The position numbers were made by a program, and so were the translations under genes. The notes beneath the pieces were generated by a model. That model saw only the letters and a list, made by a program, of their open reading frames with translations, did no database searches and was not told the origin of the DNA. A stretch of DNA of 64,000 bases from Paludibacteraceae bacterium (GTDB taxonomy: Bacteria > Bacteroidota > Bacteroidia > Bacteroidales > Paludibacteraceae): contig JAFTIM010000004.1 in NCBI GenBank assembly GCA_017456885.1, positions 252,851-316,850 on the forward strand, read 5' to 3'. This document shows, in pieces, positions 34,924 through 44,761 of the stretch (positions are counted from its first letter, which is position 1; each line of letters starts with the position of its first letter).

Positions 34924-36228
34924 TTAACGTCTTTTAAAAGGATTTTTCTGTACATAACGCATCATTTTTTTCATCTCGTCAAACTGCTTCAGCAAGCGAT
35001 TTACCTCTTGAATAGAGGTTCCGCTTCCTGCTGCAATTCTATTCTTTCGGCTGCCATTCAATAATTGAGGATTTGCGCGTTCTTCTTTTGTCATCGAATA
35101 AATAATTGCCTCTACGCCTTTAAACGCATTATCATCAATATCGACATTTTTCAGAGCCTTGCCAACTCCGGGTATCATAGATGCCAATTCTTTGATATTA
35201 CCCATCTTTTTGACTTGTTCCAATTGAGAAAGAAAGTCATTAAAATCAAACTGATTTTTAGCTATTTTCTTATTGATACGTCGGGCAACCTCCTCATCAA
35301 ACTCATTTTGAGCGCGTTCGACAAACGATACAATATCCCCCATACCAAGAATACGATCAGCCATACGATCGGGGTGAAACAAATCAAGGGCATCCATTTT
35401 TTCACCCGTACCAATAAACTTAATAGGTTTATTCACCACCGAACGAATGGACAATGCGGCACCGCCACGTGCATCGCCGTCGAGTTTTGTCAAAACCACA
35501 CCATTAAAATCCAATCGTTCGTTGAACTCTTTTGCCGTATTTACCGCATCCTGACCGGTCATTGAATCGACAACAAACAGAATTTCTTGTGGAGATATGG
35601 AATTCTTAATTGCAGAAATCTCTTGCATCATCTCTTCATCGACAGCCAAACGACCGGCTGTATCGACTATAACTATGTCAAAACCGTTTTTACGAGCATA
35701 CGAAACTGCGTTTTCAGCGATTTTAACTGGGTTTTTATTACCTTCCTCCGTATAAACAGGTACTTGAATTGTTTCACCGACAACCTTCAATTGCTCAATA
35801 GCAGCAGGACGATACACATCACAAGCCACTAACAATGGTCTTTTACCCTTGCGTTGTTTCAACCAATTAGCCAACTTTCCGGAGAACGTGGTCTTTCCAG
35901 AGCCTTGCAATCCCGACATTAAAATAATGGCAGGCGAACCCTTTATATTTATCTCCTCGTTTTTGCCGCCCATGAGAGCTGCCAACTCATCATGCACTAC
36001 TTTCACCAAAAGTTGTCCGGGTTGAACAGCGTTCAACACATTCATTCCCAAAGCTTTCTCCTTTACCTGATCGGTAAAGACCTTCGCAACTTTATAATTC
36101 ACATCCGCTTCAAGCAATGCTTTTCTGACATCTTTCAGCGTTTCTGCAACGTTTATTTCCGTTATTCGTCCTTGCCCTTTTAATATTTTAAAAGAGCGTT
36201 CCAAACGTTCACTCAGTCCTTCAAACAT
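34924..36228 (-). CDS. ffh: Signal recognition particle protein Ffh
   Basis: SRP54 GTPase that targets membrane proteins to the translocon with 4.5S RNA. It has 434 residues: N domain (1-90), GTPase G domain with G1 GLQGSGKTTFSGKLA (about 110), DTAGR (about 191) and TKLDGDARGG (about 246), then the methionine-rich M domain with the RNA-binding GSGTSIQEVNRLLKQFDEMK. A -7 promoter-like box (TATCTTTG on the minus strand, 36252-36259) lies 24 bp upstream, so transcription may restart here within the long minus-strand run. Confidence 0.97.
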   Translation of the reverse strand: MFEGLSERLERSFKILKGQGRITEINVAETLKDVRKALLEADVNYKVAKVFTDQVKEKALGMNVLNAVQPGQLLVKVVHDELAALMGGKNEEINIKGSPAIILMSGLQGSGKTTFSGKLANWLKQRKGKRPLLVACDVYRPAAIEQLKVVGETIQVPVYTEEGNKNPVKIAENAVSYARKNGFDIVIVDTAGRLAVDEEMMQEISAIKNSISPQEILFVVDSMTGQDAVNTAKEFNERLDFNGVVLTKLDGDARGGAALSIRSVVNKPIKFIGTGEKMDALDLFHPDRMADRILGMGDIVSFVERAQNEFDEEVARRINKKIAKNQFDFNDFLSQLEQVKKMGNIKELASMIPGVGKALKNVDIDDNAFKGVEAIIYSMTKEERANPQLLNGSRKNRIAAGSGTSIQEVNRLLKQFDEMKKMMRYVQKNPFKRR

Positions 36229-36269
36229 ATTTTATTCTATTTTTTCTATTGCAAAGATAGAGTTTATTG

Positions 36270-37331
36270 TCAAAAAATGACCCCTGAACCATAACAAACA
36301 CGAGCGTGCGCATCATATATCACGCCAAATTGTCCGGGAGCCACACCTTGTTGTTTTTCAGAAGTTGTTATCGTGTAAATATCTCCTTTTTTTGAAATTT
36401 TTCCTGCAGAAAAATTAGGGGTATGACGTATTTTAAACATAATATCGCGTTCTCCATCAAAATCACCCCACAAATCTTCGGTTATAAAATGCATAGAATG
36501 CAAACGAACCTGATTTTCATACTGTTTTTCCGTATCATAACCGCACGAAACATAGATGATATTCTCATCGACATCTTTTTTTATTACATACCAAGGACCT
36601 CCACTCAACCCTAATCCCTTGCGCTGTCCAATCGTATGAAACCAATAGCCATTGTGTTTACCAAGTATTTTGCCTGTTTCAAGTTCAACTATCAATCCTT
36701 GCTTTTCACCGAGATTTCGACGTATAAAATCGTTATAATTTATCTTGCCAAGAAAACAGATACCCTGACTATCCTTTCGATAAGCACTTGGTAGCTGTGC
36801 CTCGATTGCGATTTTACGCACCTCGCTTTTCATCAAGCGGCCAATAGGAAACATCAATTTCGATAACTGACGATAGGTAATTTGTGCCAAAAAATCGGTT
36901 TGGTCTTTCACAGGGTCCAAAGCTGTTCCCAAATAATATTTATCATTTTCTTGAATCACAGACGCATAATGTCCCGTAGAAATTTTGTCGAAATAATGTC
37001 CCCATTTCTCATCAAAATAGCCAAACTTTATCATTCGGTTACACATCATATCGGGATTCGGAGTCAATCCTTTTCTGACCTGTTCGATTGTATAAGCAAC
37101 CACATGCTCCCAATATTCTTCATGCAAAGAAACCTCCTCGTAGCGACAACCATATTTTTTCGCAATCATTTTCACTATCGCCACATCATCTTCGGCAGAG
37201 CAATCGTAACCTTGCTCCTTATCCATTCCAATCCGAATATAATACAATGTCGGGTTGTATCCTTGTTCTTTCAGCAAATGTACTGTAACAGAACTATCTA
37301 CGCCTCCCGAAACCAATGCTGCAATTTCCAT
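36270..37331 (-). CDS. mnmA: tRNA 2-thiouridylase MnmA
   Basis: 353-residue tRNA-modifying enzyme that installs the 2-thio group on wobble uridine 34. The PP-loop [12 protein letters not shown] is at residue 4; the first catalytic cysteine is in the [14 protein letters not shown] segment and the second in [34 protein letters not shown] and the C-terminal beta-barrel ([12 protein letters not shown]) are typical. The [10 protein letters not shown] motif deviates slightly from the commonest LCNKEIKF form. It lies 1 bp from the S4-domain gene upstream. Confidence 0.92.
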   Translation of the reverse strand: MEIAALVSGGVDSSVTVHLLKEQGYNPTLYYIRIGMDKEQGYDCSAEDDVAIVKMIAKKYGCRYEEVSLHEEYWEHVVAYTIEQVRKGLTPNPDMMCNRMIKFGYFDEKWGHYFDKISTGHYASVIQENDKYYLGTALDPVKDQTDFLAQITYRQLSKLMFPIGRLMKSEVRKIAIEAQLPSAYRKDSQGICFLGKINYNDFIRRNLGEKQGLIVELETGKILGKHNGYWFHTIGQRKGLGLSGGPWYVIKKDVDENIIYVSCGYDTEKQYENQVRLHSMHFITEDLWGDFDGERDIMFKIRHTPNFSAGKISKKGDIYTITTSEKQQGVAPGQFGVIYDAHARVCYGSGVIF

Positions 37332-37332
37332 A

Positions 37333-37737
37333 TCACATACTTTCTTCTAAAAAATCATCATTCATATAAGCGTCTTCCACAAAATCAGTCAAATCACGTC
37401 TTTCCTTTTTTGTCGGTCGTCCACTTCCCTTTGCCCGGTATCCGTTGTTTTGATTTATAAGTGACAGCAAATCAAGTTGTTCTTTTGCAGTAACATCAAG
37501 TAGATACAATCCTACCGATTTTGCACCAACTCGTCCTGTAGGGATATTTATAACTTTAAAAGAATAAACGACAGGTCCCTTTCTTATATCTATGCCATCT
37601 CCAATATTTAACAAAAAAGCCGGCTTAACCGCTTTTCTTGAAACCAAAACTTTACCTTTCCGACAAGCCTCGGTAGCTAAACTTCTCGTTTTAAAAAGGC
37701 GAACTTCCCAAAGATATTTATCAACGCGAACCGGCAT
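37333..37737 (-). CDS. S4-domain RNA-binding protein (Hsp15/HslR-like)
   Basis: 134-residue protein. The S4 RNA-binding domain takes up residues 1-60 ([40 protein letters not shown]), followed by a short basic tail ([13 protein letters not shown]). The layout matches Hsp15 (HslR), which rescues stalled large ribosomal subunits. Its start codon abuts the end of pth, and mnmA follows directly, so it belongs to the translation-related operon. Confidence 0.85.
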   Translation of the reverse strand: MPVRVDKYLWEVRLFKTRSLATEACRKGKVLVSRKAVKPAFLLNIGDGIDIRKGPVVYSFKVINIPTGRVGAKSVGLYLLDVTAKEQLDLLSLINQNNGYRAKGSGRPTKKERRDLTDFVEDAYMNDDFLEESM

Positions 37738-38300
37738 TATTTATTATTGTACTGATTCATAGTAACTTGCGCGCCCGAAAGGCAAAAACATTTTATTGCA
37801 TCAACTGCCACATCAATTTTTTCATCTACAATCGCCCGTTCTTCAGCAGGAAACGTCCCTAATACGAACTCTATTTGCCCTCCGCGAGGAAAATTATTGC
37901 CCACACCAAAGCGCAAACGGCTATAATTATCCGTACCGAGTAACTCTTGTATATTTTTCAGTCCGTTATGACCGGCATCGCTACCCTTTGTTTTCAACCT
38001 TATAGCACCTACCGGAAGAGCTATATCATCTACAACAATCAATAAATTTTCCATGGCAATATGCTCCTTTTGCAACCAATAACGGACTGCCTGACCGCTA
38101 AGATTGACAAAAGTAGAAGGTTTAAGCAACACCAAATCGTGACATTTCAGCCTACATCTGGCTATGGAACCATAACGATTGTTCTCAAAAAACACATTGG
38201 ACGCTTTTGCAAAAGCGTCCAATGTATCGAATCCTATATTATGACGGGTATGTTCGTATTCAGTGCCAATATTCCCTAACCCTACTATCAAATATTTCAT
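37737..38300 (-). CDS. pth: Peptidyl-tRNA hydrolase
   Basis: Recycles peptidyl-tRNA released from stalled ribosomes. 187 residues, usual length. Catalytic and binding residues are visible: [19 protein letters not shown] (His near residue 20), [28 protein letters not shown] (Asp near 93) and [12 protein letters not shown]. It follows rplY by 5 bp, a common bacterial pairing. Confidence 0.96.
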   Translation of the reverse strand: MKYLIVGLGNIGTEYEHTRHNIGFDTLDAFAKASNVFFENNRYGSIARCRLKCHDLVLLKPSTFVNLSGQAVRYWLQKEHIAMENLLIVVDDIALPVGAIRLKTKGSDAGHNGLKNIQELLGTDNYSRLRFGVGNNFPRGGQIEFVLGTFPAEERAIVDEKIDVAVDAIKCFCLSGAQVTMNQYNNK

Positions 38301-38305
38301 TCGTA

Positions 38306-38875
38306 TTAAGCATTTGCAGCAACTCCACGTGCAGCACGAGTCAATTTAACTGCAGCCACAACAATGTTCGGAGAGTTAATAATCTCGATATTCTCAAACG
38401 ACAAATCTTTTACCTGTATCGTTTTGCCCAAAGCAATATTTTCCACATTGATAGTTAAAACATCAGGAATATTTGTCCAAATACCTTTCACTTTCAGTTT
38501 ACGCATATCCTGCGTCAACTTACCACCAGCACGGACACCAGCCGCAAGTCCTTCCAAACGTACAGGAATCTCAACCACGATAGGTTTATTTTCCGTAACT
38601 TCGTAAAAATCAATATGCAAAACATCGTCTTTTACAGGATGGAATTGTATTTCTTTCATAATGGCTTTTACATTCTTATCTCCGATAGTTAAATCTACCA
38701 CATAAACATTCGGAGTGTAAATCAATTTTCTTAAAGCCGAATTTGTTACTTGAAAATGTACATTTTCTTTTCCACCATACAGCACACAAGGCACGCTATC
38801 TGTTGCTCTTAATGCTTTTGTTGCTTTTTTACCAACTGATTCTCTTACAGTTCCTTTTAATTCAAATACTTTCAT
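38306..38875 (-). CDS. rplY: 50S ribosomal protein L25 (general stress protein CTC)
   Basis: 5S rRNA-binding ribosomal protein of the long CTC/TL5 type, 189 residues: the N-terminal L25 domain ([34 protein letters not shown]) and the C-terminal TL5 beta domain ([20 protein letters not shown]), ending in an Ala-rich tail. It is the first gene of the minus-strand translation operon rplY-pth-S4-mnmA. Confidence 0.95.
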   Translation of the reverse strand: MKVFELKGTVRESVGKKATKALRATDSVPCVLYGGKENVHFQVTNSALRKLIYTPNVYVVDLTIGDKNVKAIMKEIQFHPVKDDVLHIDFYEVTENKPIVVEIPVRLEGLAAGVRAGGKLTQDMRKLKVKGIWTNIPDVLTINVENIALGKTIQVKDLSFENIEIINSPNIVVAAVKLTRAARGVAANA

Positions 38876-38966
38876 TTTTTTTAATTTTTTTAGTGTTACT
38901 CAAAATTTAAACTTCGTTCAAGGACTTTTAATTTCCCATCACACCTACCATCTGAAAATGGCGTTG

Positions 38967-38974
38967 CAAAAGTA
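38967..38974 (-). promoter_or_regulatory. -7 element upstream of rplY
   Basis: TACTTTTG on the minus strand fits the Bacteroidota -7 consensus TAnnTTTG, 91 bp before the rplY start. No clear TTTG box lies 19-21 nt upstream, so this is a half-match. Confidence 0.35.
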
Positions 38975-39005
38975 CAAATTAAATCGCTAAAAAACAACGT
39001 CGATA

Positions 39006-40415
39006 TCAACGTATTTTATGAATGTTCATAAAAATTCCATTCTTTTGAAACGATTTTACACAAGGATATTCCGATATTTTATCAATCGTATCATCATTTA
39101 AATTGCTGATATTCGTATAAATAACAAAACGATTATTATCAAAATCAATAGAAGAGAATGAGCGGCTATCATCTGTCAAATCCGTATTTTCAAAAGTTTG
39201 CAACAACGGAAACGAGGTACCTACTTCAGCGTAATCAACATTTTGTTCCGAAAAAAAGTCTTTTACTTGCTCACGTAATTTATAATACGGTAAGTGTGCC
39301 AACGAAGAATCCCAAGATTGTGCCATCTTTTCCGGATAAACAATCAGGTTGCTCATAACGGCAAGAATAGTCAACACAACCAAAAATGTTTTGGCAACAC
39401 GAGGCATACTTTTTATCAAAACACCGGCTGCAAAGATGGAAAAAATCATAAATAAAAATGCAAAATATCGAGTATTTATCGGGTTACGAAAAGGCAATGT
39501 ACAAAAAGCCATCACCGACAAAAACAAAGCACATAAAAAGAGAAGAGAACGATTGTAGGCGACCTTCCCTTTCGTCCTTATCACAACAAAAGCAAGCATT
39601 ATCAGTACAAACAGATGTCCATTTTCGACACAACGGAATGTTGCAACCAACAGATTTCTGACAAAACCATAAAAATCGACAAAATGCCAATGTTCACTCC
39701 ATGGCGATTTTTCATCTGTATTTATCAAAAAATATCCTGAATGAATTTTTTGAACAAATACGAGAAAAAGACAAAAACAAAGTGTCGGCAAATAAATCAA
39801 GAACGATTTTACAGCCGAACGAAGCGATAATTTTTGAAAGAAAAGGACATCTATAAAATGAAAAAGTATCAATACACCCGACAAAATCATCCCCCTGTCA
39901 CTCACTGTTGCAAGCAAAAATAGTGAGCAAGAGAGAGAGATTTTCTTATTTGTCAACAAATTATTCAAACTCCAAGCCGCAAAAGCCAACAAAAACAAAT
40001 CCGGAGTCAGTAATAAAATCTGAGTAAAGATCGTTGTATCGAGCAATACAAAAAGATATACATAAGGCAGGAAATCTTTTGGGGAGAATCGTTTACACAA
40101 TGAATACAACTGATAAGCAAACATCAGCACAAAGGGCAGATAAGCCAAATGTGTTATTAAAAGAGTCCGACCAAAAATCGACCAAACTAAAGCCGTATAC
40201 ATTTGAGGAAAAGTCGCCAATGTTATATTTATCTCGGGCGGATACAATAAGGAGGCAAATTTTGTTTCGAACAAATAATTTGCCGGTACCGAAATCAACG
40301 ATATGGTGTCCCAAAAGAAACAAGTACTACAAAGCAACAATTTGGCTATCGTAATACAACATGCGACAATCAAGAAAAAGATATTATTCTGAATAAAACA
40401 ATAGAATCGAGTCAT
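39006..40415 (-). CDS. Polytopic membrane protein, possible GT-C glycosyltransferase
   Basis: 469-residue integral membrane protein with about ten hydrophobic segments (for example IFFLIVACCITIAKLLLC and YVYLFVLLDTTIFTQILLL) and a soluble C-terminal part. Early periplasmic-loop acids (FWDTISLISVPANYLFE) and the overall layout resemble lipid-linked sugar transferases of the GT-C/PMT type, but I see no decisive motif. The ATG overlaps the stop of the PorE-like gene (start at 40415), so it is the last gene of the 48.3-39.0 kb operon. Function unknown. Confidence 0.6.
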   Translation of the reverse strand: MTRFYCFIQNNIFFLIVACCITIAKLLLCSTCFFWDTISLISVPANYLFETKFASLLYPPEINITLATFPQMYTALVWSIFGRTLLITHLAYLPFVLMFAYQLYSLCKRFSPKDFLPYVYLFVLLDTTIFTQILLLTPDLFLLAFAAWSLNNLLTNKKISLSCSLFLLATVSDRGMILSGVLILFHFIDVLFFQKLSLRSAVKSFLIYLPTLCFCLFLVFVQKIHSGYFLINTDEKSPWSEHWHFVDFYGFVRNLLVATFRCVENGHLFVLIMLAFVVIRTKGKVAYNRSLLFLCALFLSVMAFCTLPFRNPINTRYFAFLFMIFSIFAAGVLIKSMPRVAKTFLVVLTILAVMSNLIVYPEKMAQSWDSSLAHLPYYKLREQVKDFFSEQNVDYAEVGTSFPLLQTFENTDLTDDSRSFSSIDFDNNRFVIYTNISNLNDDTIDKISEYPCVKSFQKNGIFMNIHKIR

Positions 40416-40417
40416 TT

Positions 40418-42403
40418 TCAATAAAGATTATACGTTGTTTTTACGACTTTAAACTCTGTTCTTCGATTTATCTGGTCAATAATCTCTTTTTGTTCTGCAG
40501 TAAACAACTCATAATATTTCTCATCTAACAAATGCCCCTCTTTTAGAAAACGATATTTCTTTGCCAAAGCTTTTCCTACCTCCACTGGTTTTGATTTACC
40601 ATATCCTTTTGCCGTCAAGCGTTCGGGTTCGATACCCGATTTTATCAGAAAATCGACAACCGATTTTGCACGTTTCTCCGACAATTCCATATTAAATTCA
40701 TCGCTTCCTTTCATATCAGTATGAGAAGCTATTTCGATGGTTATATTAGGATTATCATTCAACAATTTCACCAAACCTTGCAATGCTTTTTCCGAAGAAG
40801 GCGTTAAATCCCATTTCCCAAATTCATAAAAAATATTGTCTATCTGCACCGGTTTCGATATAGAAACCAACTGAAATTCATGTTTAAACGATTTACTATC
40901 TTTTAGGCTATCTGTTGCGAGTTGGAATGTATTGTTTAAATATCCTCTACTCGAAGCCAGCATTACATATTGCTCATTTTTACTTAACACAATCCGATAC
41001 GAGCCGTCTTTTTTTACCCGCTGTTTGACATTCGTACCATTATTTCCTATAAGTTTTACCACGGCATCAGACAACACGTTCCCGTCTTGGTCAACTACAC
41101 TCCCCTCTATCGAAAAAACAACTTCCGGTAGCAAAAAACTCCAAATTTTGTCATATCCTTTGCTTTGTTTCCGGTTCGAAGAGAAAAAACCGCATTCCTG
41201 TTCAGAATCAAAAGTTATCGCAAAATCGTCGGCATTAGAGTTGATTGGAATACCCATATTGGATATTCGCCAATCGGACAGACTATCTTGAACTGCCTTA
41301 AATATATCTAATCCGCCAAAACCGGCATGCCCATTCGACGAAAAATAGAGATGTCCCTTGACATCAAACGACGGGAACATCTCGTCGGCAGCCGTATTGA
41401 TGCTCTCTCCCAAATTTTCAGGCATCGAATAAGAGCCGTCCGACATTATTTCACTCCGCCAAATATCTTTTCCGCCAAATCCGTTATCATTGTCCGATAC
41501 GAAATACAGATACTTGCCATCTGGCGATAAAGCAGGATGAGCTACCGATATACTGCTGTCGTTAAACAACACGATCTTTTCGGGCGATGCCCATTGTGCT
41601 CCGGAGCGAACAGACTTATAGATTTCGGCACCTAAACTGGAACCTTTTACCGAACGACAACGAGTGAAATAAATTGTTTTCCCATCTAAAGAGAAGCAGC
41701 ACGCTCCTTCGTCATCTGCAGTATTAAACTCTGCTTCAAAGGGTTGTAAATCTTCCCAATTTCCGGAAGCATTTTTCTTGGTAAACAGGATATTATTATT
41801 GGGTAATCCTGTTATCGCACTATTCTTTTTGTTTATTTTATTATCACGATTAGTAGTAATAGCCAACGACTCTGCATTTCTTCCCACAAACACAGGGCAA
41901 AATTCAGAATTCTTTCGGGAATTCAAAAACGAAGCTGGATTTACAACGTAACGCGTAGGGGACTTCTTCCACTTATCTATTTGCTCACAAGCGGCAATAC
42001 CCTCTTTGGCTAAAAGCGACTCCGGTTCGGACTTTAAATATATCTTATAATTTTTTAAAGCATCGGCATATTGCCCATTTTTTTGCAAAACTTGAGCATA
42101 ACGCAAATACACTTCCGAATCTTTATACTTACTCGCTATTGCCCTCGAATAAGCTCTTATCGCTTTTGAATTGTTGTTCGACAAGCGATAGCATTCTCCC
42201 ATCTTGAACAGCACCGAAGCCTTTAGTGCCTTATCTTTTTTGCTTATCGAACGTTGTGTGGCATTGTACAATTCAGCGGCAGCATAATATTCGCCTATTT
42301 CATAACGTTTGTCAGCTTTTTTCAAACGGGCAGATACGCTACACGATGAAAAAAAACACACAATTGCAAAAAACAAAATATATTTCAGTCGAAAGCAAAT
42401 CAT
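40418..42403 (-). CDS. porE: PorE-like OmpA-family lipoprotein (TPR, PD40, CRD, OmpA_C)
   Basis: 661-residue predicted outer-membrane lipoprotein: signal ending in FFSSCSVSA, a TPR region (residues about 25-140: EIGEYYAAAELYNATQ, ASKYKDSEVYLRYAQVL), a PD40/WD40-like beta-propeller (about 190-425: LSPDGKYLYFVSDNDNGFGG, HLYFSSNGHAGFGG), a carboxypeptidase-regulatory beta-sandwich (about 430-510) and a C-terminal OmpA peptidoglycan-binding domain (IEIASHTDMKGSDEF, AKGYGKSKPVEVG). This order is that of PorE, a type IX secretion component proposed to anchor the system to peptidoglycan. OmpA/PD40 paralogues exist, so the exact role is inferred. It overlaps both neighbours by a few bases. Confidence 0.72.
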   Translation of the reverse strand: MICFRLKYILFFAIVCFFSSCSVSARLKKADKRYEIGEYYAAAELYNATQRSISKKDKALKASVLFKMGECYRLSNNNSKAIRAYSRAIASKYKDSEVYLRYAQVLQKNGQYADALKNYKIYLKSEPESLLAKEGIAACEQIDKWKKSPTRYVVNPASFLNSRKNSEFCPVFVGRNAESLAITTNRDNKINKKNSAITGLPNNNILFTKKNASGNWEDLQPFEAEFNTADDEGACCFSLDGKTIYFTRCRSVKGSSLGAEIYKSVRSGAQWASPEKIVLFNDSSISVAHPALSPDGKYLYFVSDNDNGFGGKDIWRSEIMSDGSYSMPENLGESINTAADEMFPSFDVKGHLYFSSNGHAGFGGLDIFKAVQDSLSDWRISNMGIPINSNADDFAITFDSEQECGFFSSNRKQSKGYDKIWSFLLPEVVFSIEGSVVDQDGNVLSDAVVKLIGNNGTNVKQRVKKDGSYRIVLSKNEQYVMLASSRGYLNNTFQLATDSLKDSKSFKHEFQLVSISKPVQIDNIFYEFGKWDLTPSSEKALQGLVKLLNDNPNITIEIASHTDMKGSDEFNMELSEKRAKSVVDFLIKSGIEPERLTAKGYGKSKPVEVGKALAKKYRFLKEGHLLDEKYYELFTAEQKEIIDQINRRTEFKVVKTTYNLY

Positions 42404-43212
42404 AGTTTGACAACACGGCGTTTCAACTTCTCAATTTCATTTAAAAGCATCGTTCGCTCCTGCTCCAAACGATAACAATCCGCCACAATCGAAGAGAAGT
42501 TTATGGTAGCAATTACAGCCTCCTTGTCGTTTTTAGTAAGAAAATAGGAATAATCACGCACCCCTTTCAAACAGACCTTTATCGTGCGTTGCTCTTGAGT
42601 GATAATAAAATGAGCGATATTTGTCGCCTCCGTCCCCTCAAACAACAGATTTTCAGCATACATATCTTCATTGGCAAAAGCATTGTACACTCCGGGGTCT
42701 TTCGAACGATAAAGCACACCTTCCGCCTCCAATGTCAAGGCATGATGTTGCACAGACACTTGTCCGTAATATTGGCTCATGAGGGAGAAAACGCCACGTT
42801 CATCAACCATAGGTTTCAAATATGTTCGCTTCAAATTATAAGCCAACTGCATTTTACGATGCACATACGAGCCAAAATCCTGATAAAGAGTATCTTTTGT
42901 AAAGACAAAATCTTTCTTCATCTCATTCAGTTCTTTCTTTTTTATTGGTAACAACGTATCAATATAAGAAAGCGTTCTTTCATGTTCAAACAAACGTATT
43001 TGCCACTCTAAAGTATCCGCCATTCGACGATATTCAACTAACGACGGATATTCCTGATGTATAGAATCCAGAACTATTTTTGCCGCATTCCATTCGTTAT
43101 TCGAAATATGCTCTTTGGCATTATCAAGCAAAGAAGAGGCTCTCTCTTCGTCAGTTTTCGAACATGCAAAACATAGCAACAATAAAAAAAGAAATGCACT
43201 TATTTTCCTCAT
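42400..43212 (-). CDS. Predicted lipoprotein of unknown function beside porE
   Basis: 270-residue predicted lipoprotein: MRKISAFLFLLLLCFACSK gives a clear lipobox cysteine. The mature part is helical: a TPR-like start (LLDNAKEHISNNEWNAAKIV), a likely coiled coil (RMADTLEWQIRLFEHERTL) and a C-terminal LEQERTMLLNEIEKLKRRV. It is coupled by ATGA overlap to the PorE-like gene, suggesting joint assembly at the outer membrane. I do not recognise the family. The ATG at 43212 is chosen. Confidence 0.7.
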   Translation of the reverse strand: MRKISAFLFLLLLCFACSKTDEERASSLLDNAKEHISNNEWNAAKIVLDSIHQEYPSLVEYRRMADTLEWQIRLFEHERTLSYIDTLLPIKKKELNEMKKDFVFTKDTLYQDFGSYVHRKMQLAYNLKRTYLKPMVDERGVFSLMSQYYGQVSVQHHALTLEAEGVLYRSKDPGVYNAFANEDMYAENLLFEGTEATNIAHFIITQEQRTIKVCLKGVRDYSYFLTKNDKEAVIATINFSSIVADCYRLEQERTMLLNEIEKLKRRVVKL

Positions 43213-43214
43213 AA

Positions 43215-43436
43215 TCAACGTGTAGAATAAAATTCTTGTAATATCTTTTCTGCCGAATCCTTATCTTTTTCAAACAAATGCAGCCTTATCCCTGAAAATG
43301 GGGAAGAAAACATAGGATACAATTGTACGATGTTTTCATCGCTTAAAAAACACTCAATACCATTTTCTTTTAAAACATTACATTCCATATTGGCTGTAAC
43401 CATATCCGTGTATGTTTTAAAAACGATTGTTTTCAT
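43215..43436 (-). CDS. DUF2007-type small protein
   Basis: 73-residue protein with the DUF2007 layout: FKTYTDMVTANMECNVLKEN, then GIECFLSDENIV, and SGIRLHLFEKDKDSAEKIL. DUF2007 proteins are small cytoplasmic alpha/beta domains, called putative signal-transducing proteins, of uncertain role. It lies between thrC (14 bp) and the lipoprotein gene, within the operon. Confidence 0.75.
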   Translation of the reverse strand: MKTIVFKTYTDMVTANMECNVLKENGIECFLSDENIVQLYPMFSSPFSGIRLHLFEKDKDSAEKILQEFYSTR

Positions 43437-43450
43437 TTGGTAAAATCACA

Positions 43451-44761
43451 TTACACATTCATCAGATACGATTTAAAATCGGGAAAATCTTTCGACATCG
43501 GCACCGTTTGTTTCTTACCATTCATAAATGCCTTGATTTTATCGGGAATTTCTAAACTTTGTCGAATAACATCCTCTACCGTATCTTTAAATTTTATAGG
43601 ATGAGCCGTTTCCAAGAAAATACCGGTTTCTCCTTCTTTCAGCATCTCTTTCAATGCTAAATACCCACAAGCACCATGTGGATCCAACAAATAGTTATCT
43701 GCTGAAAAGCATTCAGAGATTCCCGCTCTGATTTCATCGTCGGAATAAGATACACCCGCTATGTTTTTACATATTTCAGCGTGATTGTGTTGATATAAAT
43801 CAAGAATTCGTGCAAAATTACTTGGGTCGCCCACATCCATTGCATTTGCAATAGTCGAAACCGAAGGACGAGGTCGATATTCTCCCGTTTTCAAATATTG
43901 CAAGAATATGTCATTGCGATTGTTAGCCGCAATAAAACGCGACACGGGCAATCCCATTTTTTGAGCAAAAATACCCGCAGTTATATTTCCAAAATTTCCA
44001 CTCGGCACGCAAACTACCACATCATGCAAATTGTTCTTTCCTGCTATTTTTCTCAATTGGGCATAAGCATAAAAATAATAAAACGATTGTGGAAGGAAAC
44101 GTGCCACATTGATGGAATTTGCTGAGGTCAAGAACCTTTTTTGCGTAATGTCCCTATCCAAAAAAGCCGTTTTAACCAATCGCTGGCAATCGTCGAAAGT
44201 GCCATCAACCTCTATTGCCGTGATATTTTTCCCTAATGTTGTAAACTGACACTCCTGAATGGCACTAACCTTGCCTTTCGGGTAAAGCACATGTACGGAA
44301 ATGCCCTCTACGCCTAAAAATCCGTTGGCTACGGCACTGCCCGTATCGCCCGAAGTGGCTACAAGCACATTTACATCTGACAACCCACGACTTTTTACAA
44401 AGTACCCCAACAAGCGCGACATAAATCGTGCTCCAACGTCTTTAAATGCCAATGTCGGACCATGAAAAAGTTCCAATGAATAAATGTCCTGCGATACCCG
44501 AACCAAAGGGATCTCAAAATTAAGCGTATCGAAGACGATTTGTTTCAAATCGTCTTCTGCAACATCTTCTCCAAAAAAAGCATTAGCAACAACAAATGCC
44601 ATTTCTTGCAAAGAATAGTTTTCTATCTCGTCGAAAAAAGATGCTGGCAATGTTTTTATGCTTTCTGGCATAAACAATCCCTTATCGCTTGCCAATCCTT
44701 TTATTACGGCATCGCATAAGGAAACGCCAAATTCTTGTTTGTTTGTACTATAATATTTCAT
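43451..44761 (-). CDS. thrC: Threonine synthase
   Basis: PLP enzyme converting O-phosphohomoserine to threonine. 436 residues. Motifs: N-terminal STNKQEFGVSLCDAV, PLP-lysine region HGPTLAFKDVGARFM (about residue 109), substrate loop ATSGDTGSAVANGF and the phosphate-binding loop VPSGNFGNITAG. The start overlaps the stop of the upstream chain-length gene (44758-44761), so it is co-translated with capsule-export genes, an unusual setting with no other threonine genes near. Confidence 0.95.
   Translation of the reverse strand: MKYYSTNKQEFGVSLCDAVIKGLASDKGLFMPESIKTLPASFFDEIENYSLQEMAFVVANAFFGEDVAEDDLKQIVFDTLNFEIPLVRVSQDIYSLELFHGPTLAFKDVGARFMSRLLGYFVKSRGLSDVNVLVATSGDTGSAVANGFLGVEGISVHVLYPKGKVSAIQECQFTTLGKNITAIEVDGTFDDCQRLVKTAFLDRDITQKRFLTSANSINVARFLPQSFYYFYAYAQLRKIAGKNNLHDVVVCVPSGNFGNITAGIFAQKMGLPVSRFIAANNRNDIFLQYLKTGEYRPRPSVSTIANAMDVGDPSNFARILDLYQHNHAEICKNIAGVSYSDDEIRAGISECFSADNYLLDPHGACGYLALKEMLKEGETGIFLETAHPIKFKDTVEDVIRQSLEIPDKIKAFMNGKKQTVPMSKDFPDFKSYLMNV

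Noticed and set aside
40620-40640. tRNA T-loop-like string GGTTCGATACC
   Set aside because: It lies inside the PorE-like coding region, and no acceptor or anticodon stem surrounds it.
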